Origin: Poecilobothrus nobilitatus | Taxonomy: Eukaryota > Arthropoda > Insecta > Diptera > Dolichopodidae | Length of the DNA stretch: 64,000 nucleotides | Assembly (NCBI GenBank): GCA_947095535.1 | Contig: OX352772.1 | Span: 98,080,934 to 98,144,933 of the forward strand | Direction of reading: 5' to 3' | Part shown: positions 22,116 to 31,623 of the stretch, in pieces | How the letters are laid out: every line of letters starts with the position of its first letter | Numbering within the stretch: position 1 is the stretch's first letter | Notes under the pieces: model-generated | Seen by the model: only the letters and a program-made list of their open reading frames with translations | What the model was told of the DNA's origin: nothing | Database searches by the model: none | Translations under genes and position numbers: made by a program

Positions 22116-22203
22116 CGAGTGGGATAGAAAAGCTCCTATGTGGTATCATAATGGACCAAATACGGTCTAAGTGTGCCTTTTTGGCAGCCACCTTAACCTA
22201 ACC

Positions 22204-22215
22204 TAATGCCTAGAT
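22204..22215. repeat. Target-site duplication of the LOA-like LINE, 3' side
   Basis: Second copy of taatgcctagat, immediately after the LOA 3' end; see 17014-17025. Confidence 0.92.
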
Positions 22216-23620
22216 ATTTGATGGATTCATTCTCCCAGTTGGTTTTATTATTATCTAGTATTAAATTTCTGTTTGGTAAGTGACTTGGTTTTCTTTTTCT
22301 GGTAAAGAAGATCGTTTTTGTTTTCTCACCGTTAATTTTAATTTTACTCTTATAGTAATAGTCTCTGATTCTGGAGATACCATTCTCTAAATACCTAATA
22401 ATATCGGCAGAGTTTGGTGAAGATGCTAATACCGCGGTATCGTCTGCATACAAAGAAATTTCACAATTCGGTGGTTTTGGGATGTCTGAAATGTAAATGT
22501 TATAGAGAACGGGTGACAGCGCGGAGCCTTCGGGTACTCCTGCGCTAATTCTTTTGTTGTCCGATTGGATTGAACCGATTTTAACTGCAAAAGCTCTATC
22601 ATTTAAGAAACTGTGAATAATTTTAGTTAGGTATTTAGGGAATCTATAGCTTATCATTTTATGGATTAACGCCTTGTGCCAAACAGAGTCAAAGGCTTTT
22701 TCAATATCTAACGTTATCATTCCCACTGAATTTTTATTCTCAAGTTCTTTTTTGATTATTTTCTTTATTCTGCAGATTTGTTGCGAGGTATTATGCTTCC
22801 TTCTGAAACCGAATTGTTCATTTAAAAGGATATTTGAATCTTCCAAAAAATTTTCAATTTTATTTTTTAGAAGTTTTTCAAATATCTTACCGGTTCTATT
22901 TAGTAGACTGATTGGACGGTAACTTTCAATTTTTGAAGCATCTTTACCCATTTTGGGAATGCAAGCCACTATAGCTATTTTCCAACTTCCGGGAAAATAG
23001 CCTAGTCTCAGACATTCATTGAAAATCTTATTGAGAATCTTGCAATTTGATCTTGAAAGATTTTTAAGCACAATGTTGGGTATCTTATCTTGTCCGGCAG
23101 CTTTTCTCGTTTTTAATGATTGGGTTATTTGTAAAACGTCATTTACAGAAAATCTTGGACAATTGTTGTAGCTAATGTCTGCATTTAGTGAGATGATAGA
23201 ATTTTCAACCATAATAGTAGTATTAATGTCGCTATAGTTACAAGTCAGGGAGTTTTGATTAGCAAAAAACTCTGCTAGTTTTATAGCTTTTTCTTTATCA
23301 GTGGTTAAGGTTTCTTCTTTAACAAATAAGGCTGGAATTTTAGTACTTTTTTTATTCAGAACTTTGGATAAGTTCCAAAAGGGTTTTGAGCCTTTATTTA
23401 AAGATGAAAGGAAGTTATTCCATGAGTTATTTTTAAGTTCCATAATTTTACTTTTAATGATACGGTTAAATCTTTTGACTAGTATTTTATGAATTGAATT
23501 TCTAATTCGTTGCCATTTACGCCTTTCATTGTTTCGTAGAGTAATTAAGTTCTTTAAGGCCTCTGAAATTTTTAGCAACCAATCTTTTTGTTGCATTACG
23601 TTTTTTGGAACAACGTGATC
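22216..23620 (-). pseudogene. Jockey-like LINE ORF2, reverse transcriptase main part
   Basis: The frame from about 23620 down to the LOA insertion holds the jockey-type reverse transcriptase: KNSWNNFLSSLNKGSKPFW, the ESYRPISLLNRTGKIFEKLL block, FGFRRKHNTSQQI, the TLDIEKAFDSVWHKAL catalytic Asp, AGVPEGSALSPVLYNIYISD and the YADD box in SLYADDTAVLASS. It stops at SIKYLGI, where the 17026-22203 insertion interrupts it, and continues at 17013. A frame change near 23620 separates it from the endonuclease part, so the ORF is broken even without the insertion. Confidence 0.9.
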
Positions 23621-24285
23621 TATGGTTTCTTGTAACTTTCTATGAAAATTTCCAATAATAGACTATCTAAATAATTACTAATATTGGTGAGAATTAAATC
23701 TAATGTTGATGGTTTGTGTCTTTGGTTTATTCGAACATAAGTTGGAGATGGTGGATATAATAGCTGAAAATTACTGTGGTGAAGTTTTTTATACAAAGTT
23801 TTACCCCAAATATTATTTTTAAGACAGTTCCAAGCTAAATGTCTACAGTTAAAGTCACCTATAATACAATCATTATTTTGTAAATTATCAAATAAATTTA
23901 AGTCATTATTAAAATCATTTAATAATTGTTTGTTGCTATTTTCACCGCGGAAATAAGCTCCTATTATTAAAATTTCACCTAAGTTAGTTTCAATCTTTAC
24001 AGCTATAGTTTCGAAAACTTTCGTTTTAATCTTTGACAATAGTGTGTGTTTGATATTTTTCCTAACTAAAATCGCTACACCTCCTCCCCTTGCATATGCC
24101 CTGTTACATACATATACATCAAATAGAGCATCGGAAAAAGAACTATTTTTTAACCAAGTTTCAGTGAGAACTGCTATATCTATTTTATCTTTCCTCAGTA
24201 AACTTAGAAATTCAATTTTTTTATTGGAGATGCTTCTGGCATTCCAATATAAAACTTTAATATTGTTGTAATTAATTACTGACAT
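23620..24285 (-). pseudogene. Jockey-like LINE ORF2, apurinic-type endonuclease part
   Basis: The likely ATG at 24285 (MSVINYNNIKVLYWNARS) overlaps the end of ORF1 by 14 bp, a usual LINE layout. The domain shows VLYWNARSISNK, the TETWL catalytic Glu, RGGGVAILVRK, IIGDFNCRHLAWNC and STLDLILTN. It ends out of frame with the reverse transcriptase at about 23620. The first 83 residues are the part carried in every downstream array unit. Confidence 0.88.
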
Positions 24286-25505
24286 TATTACATACATATT
24301 TTAAAGTGATTTCGAAAAATATATTGATTTGTTCTAGTTTAGTTTTGCAGCTTGAAAGTTTGTTTAAAAGCTCTTGTGAGATTGAGAGTAACTCATTATA
24401 CGAGAACAAATCACTATTTACATTTACATTATTGTTAGTGTTAAAATTATTACTTAAACTATTGTTATTTGTTTTAGTTGATTGTAAAATGCTTGCGTAT
24501 GAGAGATCATTTGATGTTCCCATGTTTGTGAATAAACTGTAATTAGGTGTTCTCTTTTGTGTTGTAGAATTCTTAGTTGTATTTGGAAGAAAAGGAAAGG
24601 CTGATACATCGTTAGTGTTAATGTTGTGAACACGTGGTTTTCTGACATTCTGGTTTTTTGTATTATTTTTTTCTCTAATTGACTGTATAATTTGGTTGTA
24701 TTTAATCTTTTCAGGGCAAAGCGAGAAATTAGATTTGTGTGGACCAGTTGGCACATTTTAATTTTTGTTGATTGGTCGGTTTATTCACTTCTTCACAGTT
24801 TTTTGTAATATGTGAACCGGCACAAATTCCACATATTGTTTTAAGATGGCAAAAAGACGCACCGTGACCATAGGTTTGGCAGTTGTAACATAATATGTGA
24901 CCGCTTTTCCTGTAAGTATAATAATCCCATTTGATAACACTGTTAAAAAGGGTTTTAATACGAGATCTAATTTCCGCTAATTTAATTGTATTTTTTTTAA
25001 TGTGGATAATAAAATTTTGATGCTGGAAATATTGCGATATTTTAATTTGCATTGGTTTGACTTCAATACAGCTAATACCCTCCAGAGCAATTGCTGCAGA
25101 AACTTCCTCTGGTTGAATAGATGAATCAAGGCCATATAGAACAAATTTTATGGGTTTATCTGCACGATTTGCATGTGTAAAAAATCTCCACACTCTATTT
25201 TGATCCGTTTGTTTTTTATTGAAATCAGCCAGTGCTCCAAATAAAGTTTTGAAATCTTCAATGGAATTTGTTATAATTTTAGTGTAGACACTAGTGTTTT
25301 TTATTAAATAATTTTTAAATTTTAGTGTTTCCATGTGATTACTGATTTCCTTATTGAATTTGCCAATGATATTAATCGGTGGAGGTTTAATTACCTTACC
25401 TTTAATTACCTTCGTCTCTTGTGGTTCATGCATTTCACTATCAACACTATCGGTATCCTCTATTTGACTTAAAGGCTTGAACTTATTTGAATAATTTGGA
25501 TTCAT
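24272..25505 (-). pseudogene. Jockey-like LINE ORF1 (gag-like, zinc knuckles), 5-bp deletion (unit A)
   Basis: The start (25505) MNPNYSNKFKPLSQ leads into an RNA-binding region (IEDFKTLFGALADF, KFVLYGLDSSIQPEEVSAA) and CCHC knuckles (CYNCQTYGHGASFC, CGICAGSHITKNC, CANW...). At about 24742 a 5-bp deletion relative to unit C shifts the frame, and the C-terminal Asn-rich part continues in another frame to 24272. Unit C keeps the undamaged 409-residue version. The product would coat element RNA. Confidence 0.88.
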
Positions 25506-25689
25506 TATTTGTTTTTTATGATGATGAATATCTTCATCATTTGAAATACAGTTACTGTTCCTTTTAGGTATTGTGGTAAGTTTGAGAACTACACAGTTAC
25601 TGTTAGTGTTTTCCCTTTTATAATTATTATTATTATTAGTAGAGCAGCTATATACACGACTATACAGGCCGAAGGATAATCGAACTACC

Positions 25690-25702
25690 GTAAAAGATAT
25701 TT
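25690..25702. repeat. Target-site duplication of the jockey-like LINE, 5' side
   Basis: Exact second copy of gtaaaagatattt (see 16321-16333). In unit B the first base is changed (ttaaaagatattt at 31318-31330). Confidence 0.9.
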
Positions 25703-25935
25703 GTTTAGTTGGAATTAAAGAACCTTGTAAAAAATTTGTAAAAGAGTTTACTTATAAATTTCCAACCAAAGAAATTATAAATGAAAATTTTGAAAATTAC
25801 TCTTTCGGAACTGTAAATAATGATAAAATTAATAAAGAATTAAGACAGGTACTAGAAAAATTTAATGTTATTATAACAAATGAAAAAATAAAAAAGCAGT
25901 TTTTAATGAACTACATTACTGAAATAAGTTTGTAA
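25690..25935 (+). pseudogene. Unassigned Polinton small gene, 3' part, cut by the jockey insertion (unit A)
   Basis: An open frame of 81 codons ends at TAA 25933-25935 and has no start of its own. In the same phase the left flank of the jockey insertion (16290-16333) is open up to the target duplication, so the gene spanned the insertion point just downstream of the major capsid gene. The product is Lys/Asn-rich with no motif I recognise (KDICLVGIKEPCKKFVKEFT near the start). Position between capsid and protease suggests a virion-related role, but this is only context. Confidence 0.5.
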
Positions 25936-25995
25936 GTAATATAAGTAAGAAATAAGTAACTACATTAATAATAATGAAATATGATTTGAGTCAGT

Positions 25996-26485
25996 TTGAG
26001 TCATGAACACTTTAGAAATAATAGTGTTTTAAAATGTAACAAATTTACAAACAAATATTTTAAGGGAGTTTTTGCTTTAGACAAAATTCCAAAAATAATA
26101 GAAAAACCAACTTTTTTAATTGTAAACACTGACAAGATAAAAGATCCGGGAACACATTGGTTTGCCCTTTATGTTCTAAAGCATTGTTGCACAGAATATT
26201 TTGATTTGTATGGTGGAGTTCCAGATACACGGGAAATTTTGGAATACTTGAAAACTCCGTGCATAGTTTTTAATAATAAGCAGATACAGGGTATTCTTTC
26301 AGATGTATGTGGGCTGTTGCGTTCGTGGCTGGTATAGATGTTTTGGTTTAAGTATGAAAACTTTTTTGAATTAATTTCACAAAGATAATCATATAGAAAA
26401 CGACAATCTGATTATTAATATGTTCTATCATTTATTTGGAAATTCTAAGTTTTCACAATCTTGTGTACCTCAGCAATATAATTAA
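25996..26485 (+). pseudogene. Adenain-like cysteine protease of Polinton, frameshifted (unit A)
   Basis: The frame from 25996 contains FKGVFALDKIP, then the catalytic His region GTHWFALYVL, the acidic partner region EYFDLYGG, a Gln region in NNKQIQGIL and the nucleophile Cys in SDVCG, the order of adenovirus-type (C5) proteases used by Polintons to mature capsids. Just after the Cys the frame is lost (stop at 26335-26337) and the conserved remainder continues in another frame to a stop at 26483-26485. Copies B and C share this break, so it predates the array. Confidence 0.85.
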
Positions 26486-26514
26486 TATTAAAAGGCTTTA
26501 GTTAAGACGTAGTA

Positions 26515-27065
26515 ATGGAAGATCAAGGTTCGAACACAAATTTGATGTTCAGTTATACATATTTTCTCAACAGAAATCAGTCATTAAAAGTTCTTGTTGG
26601 TTTTGATACAGAATCTATTGTAGCTACTTGCATTTTTCACCGTATTGGAAAAAAGCCAGCTATTTTAAAATATCATGATTGGTGTAAGTTCCATCAGCAA
26701 TTTTGTGAAAGGTACTCGAAAAAATCAAAAAAGAATACAAAATTATGTTTACAATATGGGTTAAGAATTGTTATTGGTCGATGTCTTAGTATTAACAAGG
26801 AGGAAGCTGACACATTTTACAACTTAATTGATTTTCTTCAAGCTGTAATGATACACAATAAAAGTCCTGAATCAATGTACGGGAATATGTTATTAAATAT
26901 ATAAAACCGTGTCAAGAAAAGCATGTTATGAAATTGCATGAAGAAATATATATTCCAATACAACGTTATAGCGTTCAATGTAATTATTCTAGATTGTTTT
27001 TTGAAATACCTGTACTACTAGAAAATAAAATTTGTAATATTTTAGTCAAGAACAAAAATAAATGA
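26515..27065 (+). pseudogene. Polinton ORF X, function unknown, frameshifted (unit A)
   Basis: The first frame encodes 129 residues from MEDQGSNTNLMFSYTYFLNR and contains LKVLVGFDTESIVATCIFHR and a Cys/Lys-rich centre (WCKFHQQFCERYSKKSKKN). It stops at 26902-26904, but a second frame is open across that point to 27065 (PIQRYSVQCNYSRLFFEIPV), which suggests one longer gene of about 180 codons with a frame break. The same break is seen in units B and C. I do not recognise the family. It follows the protease by 29 bp. Confidence 0.55.
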
Positions 27066-27157
27066 AAAATTTGTAAAATTTAATTAATTTGTTTTTATTA
27101 TGAAATACTTATAGATACATATACATTTATACAAATATTCTTATATATTATTTTAGG

Positions 27158-27409
27158 CTATAAATTATTTCTAAAAAATTCTTCAAAATAGTCAGGATCT
27201 CCTTCTTGGTTATTTATTTCCCAAATTTGTTGCTCTGTATCTGTATCTGTATCTTCATCTAAAACTTGAAACGGTGGTATGAATTCTTCAGTTTCCATCA
27301 ATTCCTCGTCATCTACAGTAGATGTAATTTCATCAACTTGAACCTCATTTTGTGTACTGACTGTTACAGATTCCTCAGTAAATGGAAATGTTGTTGAATC
27401 AGCTGCCAT
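27158..27409 (-). CDS. Small acidic Polinton protein, unknown function (unit A)
   Basis: An 83-residue intact ORF, MAADSTTFPFTEESVTVSTQ to the end, is very rich in Glu and Asp (EELMETEEF, DTDTDTEQQ) with an aromatic-acidic C-terminus (DPDYFEEFFRNN). No cysteine or membrane segment. The TD repeat varies in length between units. Such short acidic proteins may act as transcription activators or DNA mimics, but nothing here proves either. It is convergent with ORF X and divergent from the integrase. Confidence 0.55.
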   Translation of the reverse strand: MAADSTTFPFTEESVTVSTQNEVQVDEITSTVDDEELMETEEFIPPFQVLDEDTDTDTEQQIWEINNQEGDPDYFEEFFRNNL

Positions 27410-27571
27410 TTTTGTAAAATATCTTACAAAAATTGAGTTAAAAATGATTTGCCAGTAAAATTGAACCGCATTATATACTGTAGAATACAGTCAAAATTTA
27501 AAGTTTTCAGAGTACATAAATAAAGAAATGCAAAATTGGATTTTTAAAACTAGTTAGATGGTGTAAAAATC

Positions 27572-28491
27572 ATGTCAAGATCTCAAATAGTAAAAGAAAT
27601 ACATAGACCAGCTAGAAAAAGGTATCTTAGAAGGAAAGTCAAGCAGAAAGGAGTAAATGATACCTGGCAAATTGATCTAGTGGAAATGATTCCTTATGGA
27701 AAATTCAACAAAGGTTTTAAATATATGTTAACCGTTATAGATATATTTTCTAAATATGCTGATGCTGAACCAATTAAAACTCAAACCGGTAGTAATGTTT
27801 TAAATGCGTTAAAGAAAATTATAAAACGAGCTAAAAATCTACCTAAAAACATTCATTCAGATCAAGGTAAAGAATTTTTCAACTCGATATTTCAAAATTT
27901 TGTTGTAAAAAAGGGTATTAATCACTATCATACTTACTCTGAAATGAAAACATCTATTGTAGAACGCTTTAATCGGACTTTAAAAAATTTAATGTGGAAA
28001 ATATTTAGTTTACAAGGAAACTACAAATGGATTAATATATTGCAATCTTTATTAAACACCTATAATTCCACTAAACATAGAACAACTAAATTACCTCCTG
28101 AAAAAATTTCTAAGAAAAACGAAAAATTTATTTTAAAAAATGTTTACATGCAACCTAAAATTTCTCTAAAAGCTAAATATAAAGTTGGAGACTATGTTAG
28201 AATAAGTAAATACAAAAAAACTTTTGAAAAAGGTTATCAACCGAATTGGTCTACTGAAATTTTTAAAATTATCAAAGTAAACAGTACCTCTCCGTGACAT
28301 ATCAGCTGGTTGATTATAAAAATGATTCAATATTTGGTGGATTTTATGAGGAGAAACTCACATCTGTTAAACACCCAAACGTATATCTTGTCGAGAAAAT
28401 TTTAAAGAAAAAAGGCAATAAAGTTTTTGTTAAATGGCTTGGGTTTGACGAAAAACATAACACATAGATAAATTCAACAATTATTGTTTAA
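27572..28491 (+). pseudogene. Polinton integrase with C-terminal chromodomain, frameshift and stop (unit A)
   Basis: The integrase core shows DTWQIDLVEM (first Asp), KNIHSDQGKEFF (second Asp) and MKTSIVERFNRTL (Glu), with the TVIDIFSKYADAEPI strand. The C-terminal barrel (GDYVRISKYKKTF, QPNWSTEIFKI) ends at a stop at 28295-28297 caused by a one-base loss. The chromodomain follows in the next frame (VYLVEKILKKKGNKVFVKWLGF), where unit A alone has a Trp-to-stop change at about 28466. The zinc-binding N-terminus is short. The enzyme would insert element DNA. Confidence 0.88.
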
Positions 28492-28497
28492 TATATG

Positions 28498-28800
28498 TAA
28501 AATAAAACTTTAATAAGGATCTGAAAAACTTGCTAACATCTGAAAAATAAAATAAAATTAAGAACAGTACAAAACTTATTTGAAATGAAATTTTTTGTTG
28601 AACAAATTCCTTATATAAAAATAAACTTGATAACATCTGAAAAATAAAATAAAATCTTAAAATCTGAAAAATAAAATAAAATCCTAACATCTGAAAAATG
28701 AAAATAAATTTAGAACAGTACAAAATTTAGTTGAAATAAATTTTTTTATTGAACAAATTCTTTATATAAAATTCTTAGTATAAAAACATAATTCTTAATA
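28498..28800. repeat. Short direct repeats after the integrase (unit A)
   Basis: The word catctgaaaaataaaataaaa recurs several times, and a longer block with agaacagtacaaaa, aatttttttgttgaacaaatt and ttatataaaa is present twice about 175 bp apart. The Phe-rich ORF on the minus strand here (28481-28723) is a by-product of the repeat. Equivalent DNA is at 38428-38730 and 42576-42880. Confidence 0.7.
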
Positions 28801-28869
28801 TATAATAATTCTTATTCTATAAATGATATAACATAAAAGCTTAAACTATAATTATTGTTTTGTGGCGAA

Positions 28870-29348
28870 TTAAAAATCACCACGTTCTTCTTTTAAAATT
28901 AACTCATTTTCCTCGTTTACGAGGAAATAAGTATTTTTTTCGATTTCCTCTCGGAAATCGTTATTTTCAAATACCGCAACTGTTTGTTGCGGAATAAATA
29001 TAATATTATTAAGGGTCTCGAAGACCCATTTTTCACCGTAAACGGTGTTAATTTTTTTCATTTTATGTATTTTATAGAGCCTACTTGGCTCCATATCTTT
29101 AACCTTTAAAAATTTCCTTAAAGGTTTTTTTTTGTATCAAATAATTCCACCAGTTTTCTTTTTTTAGTGGAATTTGGTGTTGTTGGTTTTTCATGGTAGG
29201 GAAAATGATGCGCCAGCAAATGTTCAATTTGCTCTGGTGGCTGATAAAATGAGTGTTGATGTTGTTGTTGCTCATGATAAAGTGGCAGTTTCGCCATCTT
29301 TTTCTTTTTTGTAGGAATTTGCGCCTGTATTGTTACATCATCCAGCAC
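28870..29348 (-). pseudogene. Polinton ORF H, unknown function, coding DNA built of serial hairpins (unit A)
   Basis: Two frames meet at a homopolymer. The first, from 29348 (MLDDVTIQAQIPTKKKKMAK), is Gln/His-rich (YHEQQQHQHSFYQPPEQIEH) with a basic patch (KKRKLVELF). The second, 29094-28870, contains SRLYKIHKMKKINTVYGEKW and IIFIPQQTVAVFE, then an acidic end. The break lies in a run of nine T (plus strand) at 29125-29133; unit D has eight. The second part has a small-beta-domain look (Y-x-I ... V-x-x-x-G-x-x-W-V ... I-x-F-I-P), similar to a short ORF I associate with insect Polintons. Identity unknown. See 28908-29237 for the hairpins. Confidence 0.5.
28908..29237. repeat. Cluster of nine consecutive inverted repeats (hairpins) in ORF H (unit A)
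   Basis: Perfect stems (left arm / right arm): 28908-28915/28920-28927 (8 bp), 28941-28948/28953-28960 (8), 28974-28980/28986-28992 (7), 29013-29018/29022-29027 (6), 29034-29038/29043-29047 (5), 29077-29081/29087-29091 (5), 29101-29109/29118-29126 (9), 29143-29150/29167-29174 (8), 29216-29221/29227-29232 (6). Most loops are 3-8 nt. They sit 20-65 bp apart in otherwise AT-rich DNA and several have GC-rich stems. Seven lie inside or at the edge of the second coding frame. Confidence 0.92.
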
Positions 29349-29349
29349 G

Positions 29350-29671
29350 TAAACTTTATTCCTTTACTAAACAGCACGTAAACTTTATTCAAATTCCTGT
29401 GCCATCCTGCTTGCTTCAAATTAAACTGATATTTTTATAAAATCTCGATGTATTTATATACGAATTTCCAGTAATATTATAACAAAATAAAAACTTTAGA
29501 ACTAGTGACACCCTTGCAAATATTTTCTAAGTGGAAAGGATAAAATCTATCAAAAATGTCAGTTGATTACAATGTTGCTAATATTTTTTATGTAGAAAAG
29601 GTAATTTATTAAATTGCCGTTTGATTACAATGTTGTAATACTGTTTTCTATTTAAAATTCGTATAAGATGA
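29350..29671. other. Non-coding end of unit A with iteron words
   Basis: AT-rich DNA with a duplicated cagcacgtaaactttattc (about 29343 and 29372) and two copies of tgattacaatgttg (about 29563 and 29624). This is the left part of the iteron region that continues at 43649-44215. Confidence 0.6.
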
Positions 29672-29934
29672 GACAATAGTGTGTGTTTGATATTTTTCCT
29701 AACTAAAATCGCTACACCTCCTCCCCTTGCATATGCCCTGTTACATACATATACATCAAATAGAGCATCGGAAAAAGAACTATTTTTTAACCAAGTTTCA
29801 GTGAGAACTGCTATATCTATTTTATCTTTCCTCAGTAAACTTAGAAATTCAATTTTTTTATTGGAGATGCTTCTGGCATTCCAATATAAAACTTTAATAT
29901 TGTTGTAATTAATTACTGACATTATTACATACAT
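29578..29934 (-). pseudogene. Chimeric ORF at the A/B junction (jockey endonuclease start fused to array DNA)
   Basis: The first ~86 residues are the jockey endonuclease N-terminus (VLYWNARSISNK, TETWL, RGGGVAILVRK). After the junction at 29672 the frame runs on for about 32 residues in the iteron DNA to a stop. The same fusion occurs at 33876-34232 and 39482-39838. It lacks the catalytic second half and is an accident of duplication. Confidence 0.8.
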
Positions 29935-31133
29935 ATTTTAAAGTGATTTCGAAAAATATATTGATTTGTTCTAGTTTAGTTTTGCAGCTTGAAAGTTTGT
30001 TTAAAAGCTCTTGTGAGATTGAGAGTAACTCATTATACGAGAACAAATCACTATTTACATTTACATTATTGTTAGTGTTAAAATTATTACTTAAACTATT
30101 GTTATTTGTTTTAGTTGATTGTAAAATGCTTGCGTATGAGAGATCATTTGATGTTCCCATGTTTGTGAATAAACTGTAATTAGGTGTTCTCTTTTGTGTT
30201 GTAGAATTCTTAGTTGTATTTGGAAGAAAAGGAAAGGCTGATACATCGTTAGTGTTAATGTTGTGAACACGTGGTTTTCTGACATTCTGGTTTTTTGTAT
30301 TATTTTTTTCTCTAATTGACTGTATAATTTGGTTGTATTTAATCTTTTCAGGGCAAAGCGAGAAATTAGATTTGTGTGGACCAGTTGGCACATTTTAATT
30401 TTTGTTGATTGGTCGGTTTATTCACTTCTTCACAGTTTTTTGTAATATGTGAACCGGCACAAATTCCACATATTGTTTTAAGATGGCAAAAAGACGCACC
30501 GTGACCATAGGTTTGGCAGTTGTAACATAATATGTGACCGCTTTTCCTGTAAGTATAATAATCCCATTTGATAACACTGTTAAAAAGGGTTTTAATACGA
30601 GATCTAATTTCCGCTAATTTAATTGTATTTTTTTTAATGTGGATAATAAAATTTTGATGCTGGAAATATTGCGATATTTTAATTTGCATTGGTTTGACTT
30701 CAATACAGCGAATACCCTCCAGAGCAATTGCTGCAGAAACTTCCTCTGGTTGAATAGATGAATCAAGGCCATATAGAACAAATTTTATGGGTTTATCTGC
30801 ACGATTTGCATGTGTAAAAAATCTCCACACTCTATTTTGATCCGTTTGTTTTTTATTGAAATCAGCCAGTGCTCCAAATAAAGTTTTGAAATCTTCAATG
30901 GAATTTGTTATAATTTTAGTGTAGACACTAGTGTTTTTTATTAAATAATTTTTAAATTTTAGTGTTTCCATGTGATTACTGATTTCCTTATTGGATTTGC
31001 CAATGATATTAATCGGTGGAGGTTTAATTTCCTTAGGTTTCGTCTCTTGTGGTTCATGCATTTCACTATCAACACTATCGGTATCCTCTATTTGACTTAA
31101 AGGCTTGAACTTATTTGAATAATTTGGATTCAT
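29909..31133 (-). pseudogene. Jockey-like ORF1, 5-bp deletion (unit B)
   Basis: As in unit A: MNPNYSNKFKPLSQ start, CCHC knuckles, frame lost at about 30379 by the same 5-bp deletion. It differs from A by a shorter TKPKEIKPPP segment where A has an insertion, and by a few substitutions. Confidence 0.85.
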
Positions 31134-31317
31134 TATTTGTTTTTTATGATGATGAATATCTTCATCATTTGAAATACAGTTACTGTTCCTTTTAGGTATT
31201 GTGGTAAGTTTGAGAACTACACAGTTACTGTTAGTGTTTTCCCTTTTATAATTATTATTATTATTAGTAGATCAGCTATATACACGACTATACAGGCCGA
31301 AGGATAATCGAACTACC

Positions 31318-31563
31318 TTAAAAGATATTTGTTTAGTTGGAATTAAAGAACCTTGTAAAAAATTTGTAAAAGAGTTTACTTATAAATTTCCAACCAAAGA
31401 AATTATAAATGAAAATTTTGAAAATTACTCTTTCGGAACTGTAAATAATGATAAAATTAATAAAGAATTAAGACAGGTACTAGAAAAATTTGATGTTATT
31501 ATAACAAATGAAAAAATAAAAAAGCAGTTTTTAATAAACTACATTACTGAAATAAGTTTGTAA
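31318..31563 (+). pseudogene. Unassigned Polinton small gene, 3' part (unit B)
   Basis: Same 81-codon tail as at 25690-25935, with a Val-to-Leu change at the target-duplication base and Asn-to-Asp in the middle. No start. Confidence 0.5.
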
Positions 31564-31623
31564 GTAATATAAGTAAGAAATAAGTAACTACATTAATAAT
31601 AATGAAATATGATTTGAGTCAGT

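Larger units (their letters stand above)
17026..22203 (+). mobile_element. LOA-like LINE, nearly full length (5.18 kb)
   Basis: The element has a leader of about 350 bp, ORF1 with a DUF4780-like domain (one frameshift), an intact ORF2 with endonuclease, reverse transcriptase and RNase H, and a short 3' UTR ending in cttaacctaacc. A 12-bp target duplication flanks it. It is visibly less AT-rich than everything around it and has few lesions, so it is probably the youngest insertion here. Clade is inferred from the QINLHH endonuclease start, the ORF1 domain and the RNase H domain, a combination I associate with the LOA/Bilbo/Lian group. Confidence 0.85.
16334..25689 (-). mobile_element. Jockey-like LINE inserted in the Polinton, itself split by a LOA-like LINE
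   Basis: On the minus strand the order is 5' leader (25689-25506), ORF1 (gag-like), ORF2 (endonuclease then reverse transcriptase) and an A-rich tail of AAATA units at 16334-16355. A 13-bp target duplication flanks it. Removing the LOA-like insertion leaves about 4.17 kb, a usual full length for jockey-clade elements. The 5' end appears complete. ORF1 has a 5-bp deletion and ORF2 a frameshift, so this copy is inactive. Only its 5' 1.65 kb was carried into the downstream array. Confidence 0.9.

Noticed and set aside
24454..24756. 100-residue ORF MCQLVHTNLI (and copies at 30091, 34389, 39995)
   Set aside because: Alternative-frame shadow of jockey ORF1; the conserved frame is the Asn-rich one that is continuous in unit C.
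28481..28723. Phe-rich minus-strand ORF (also at 38411 and 42559)
   Set aside because: It is the reading of the tctgaaaaataaaataaaa repeats; no domain and pure repeat composition.
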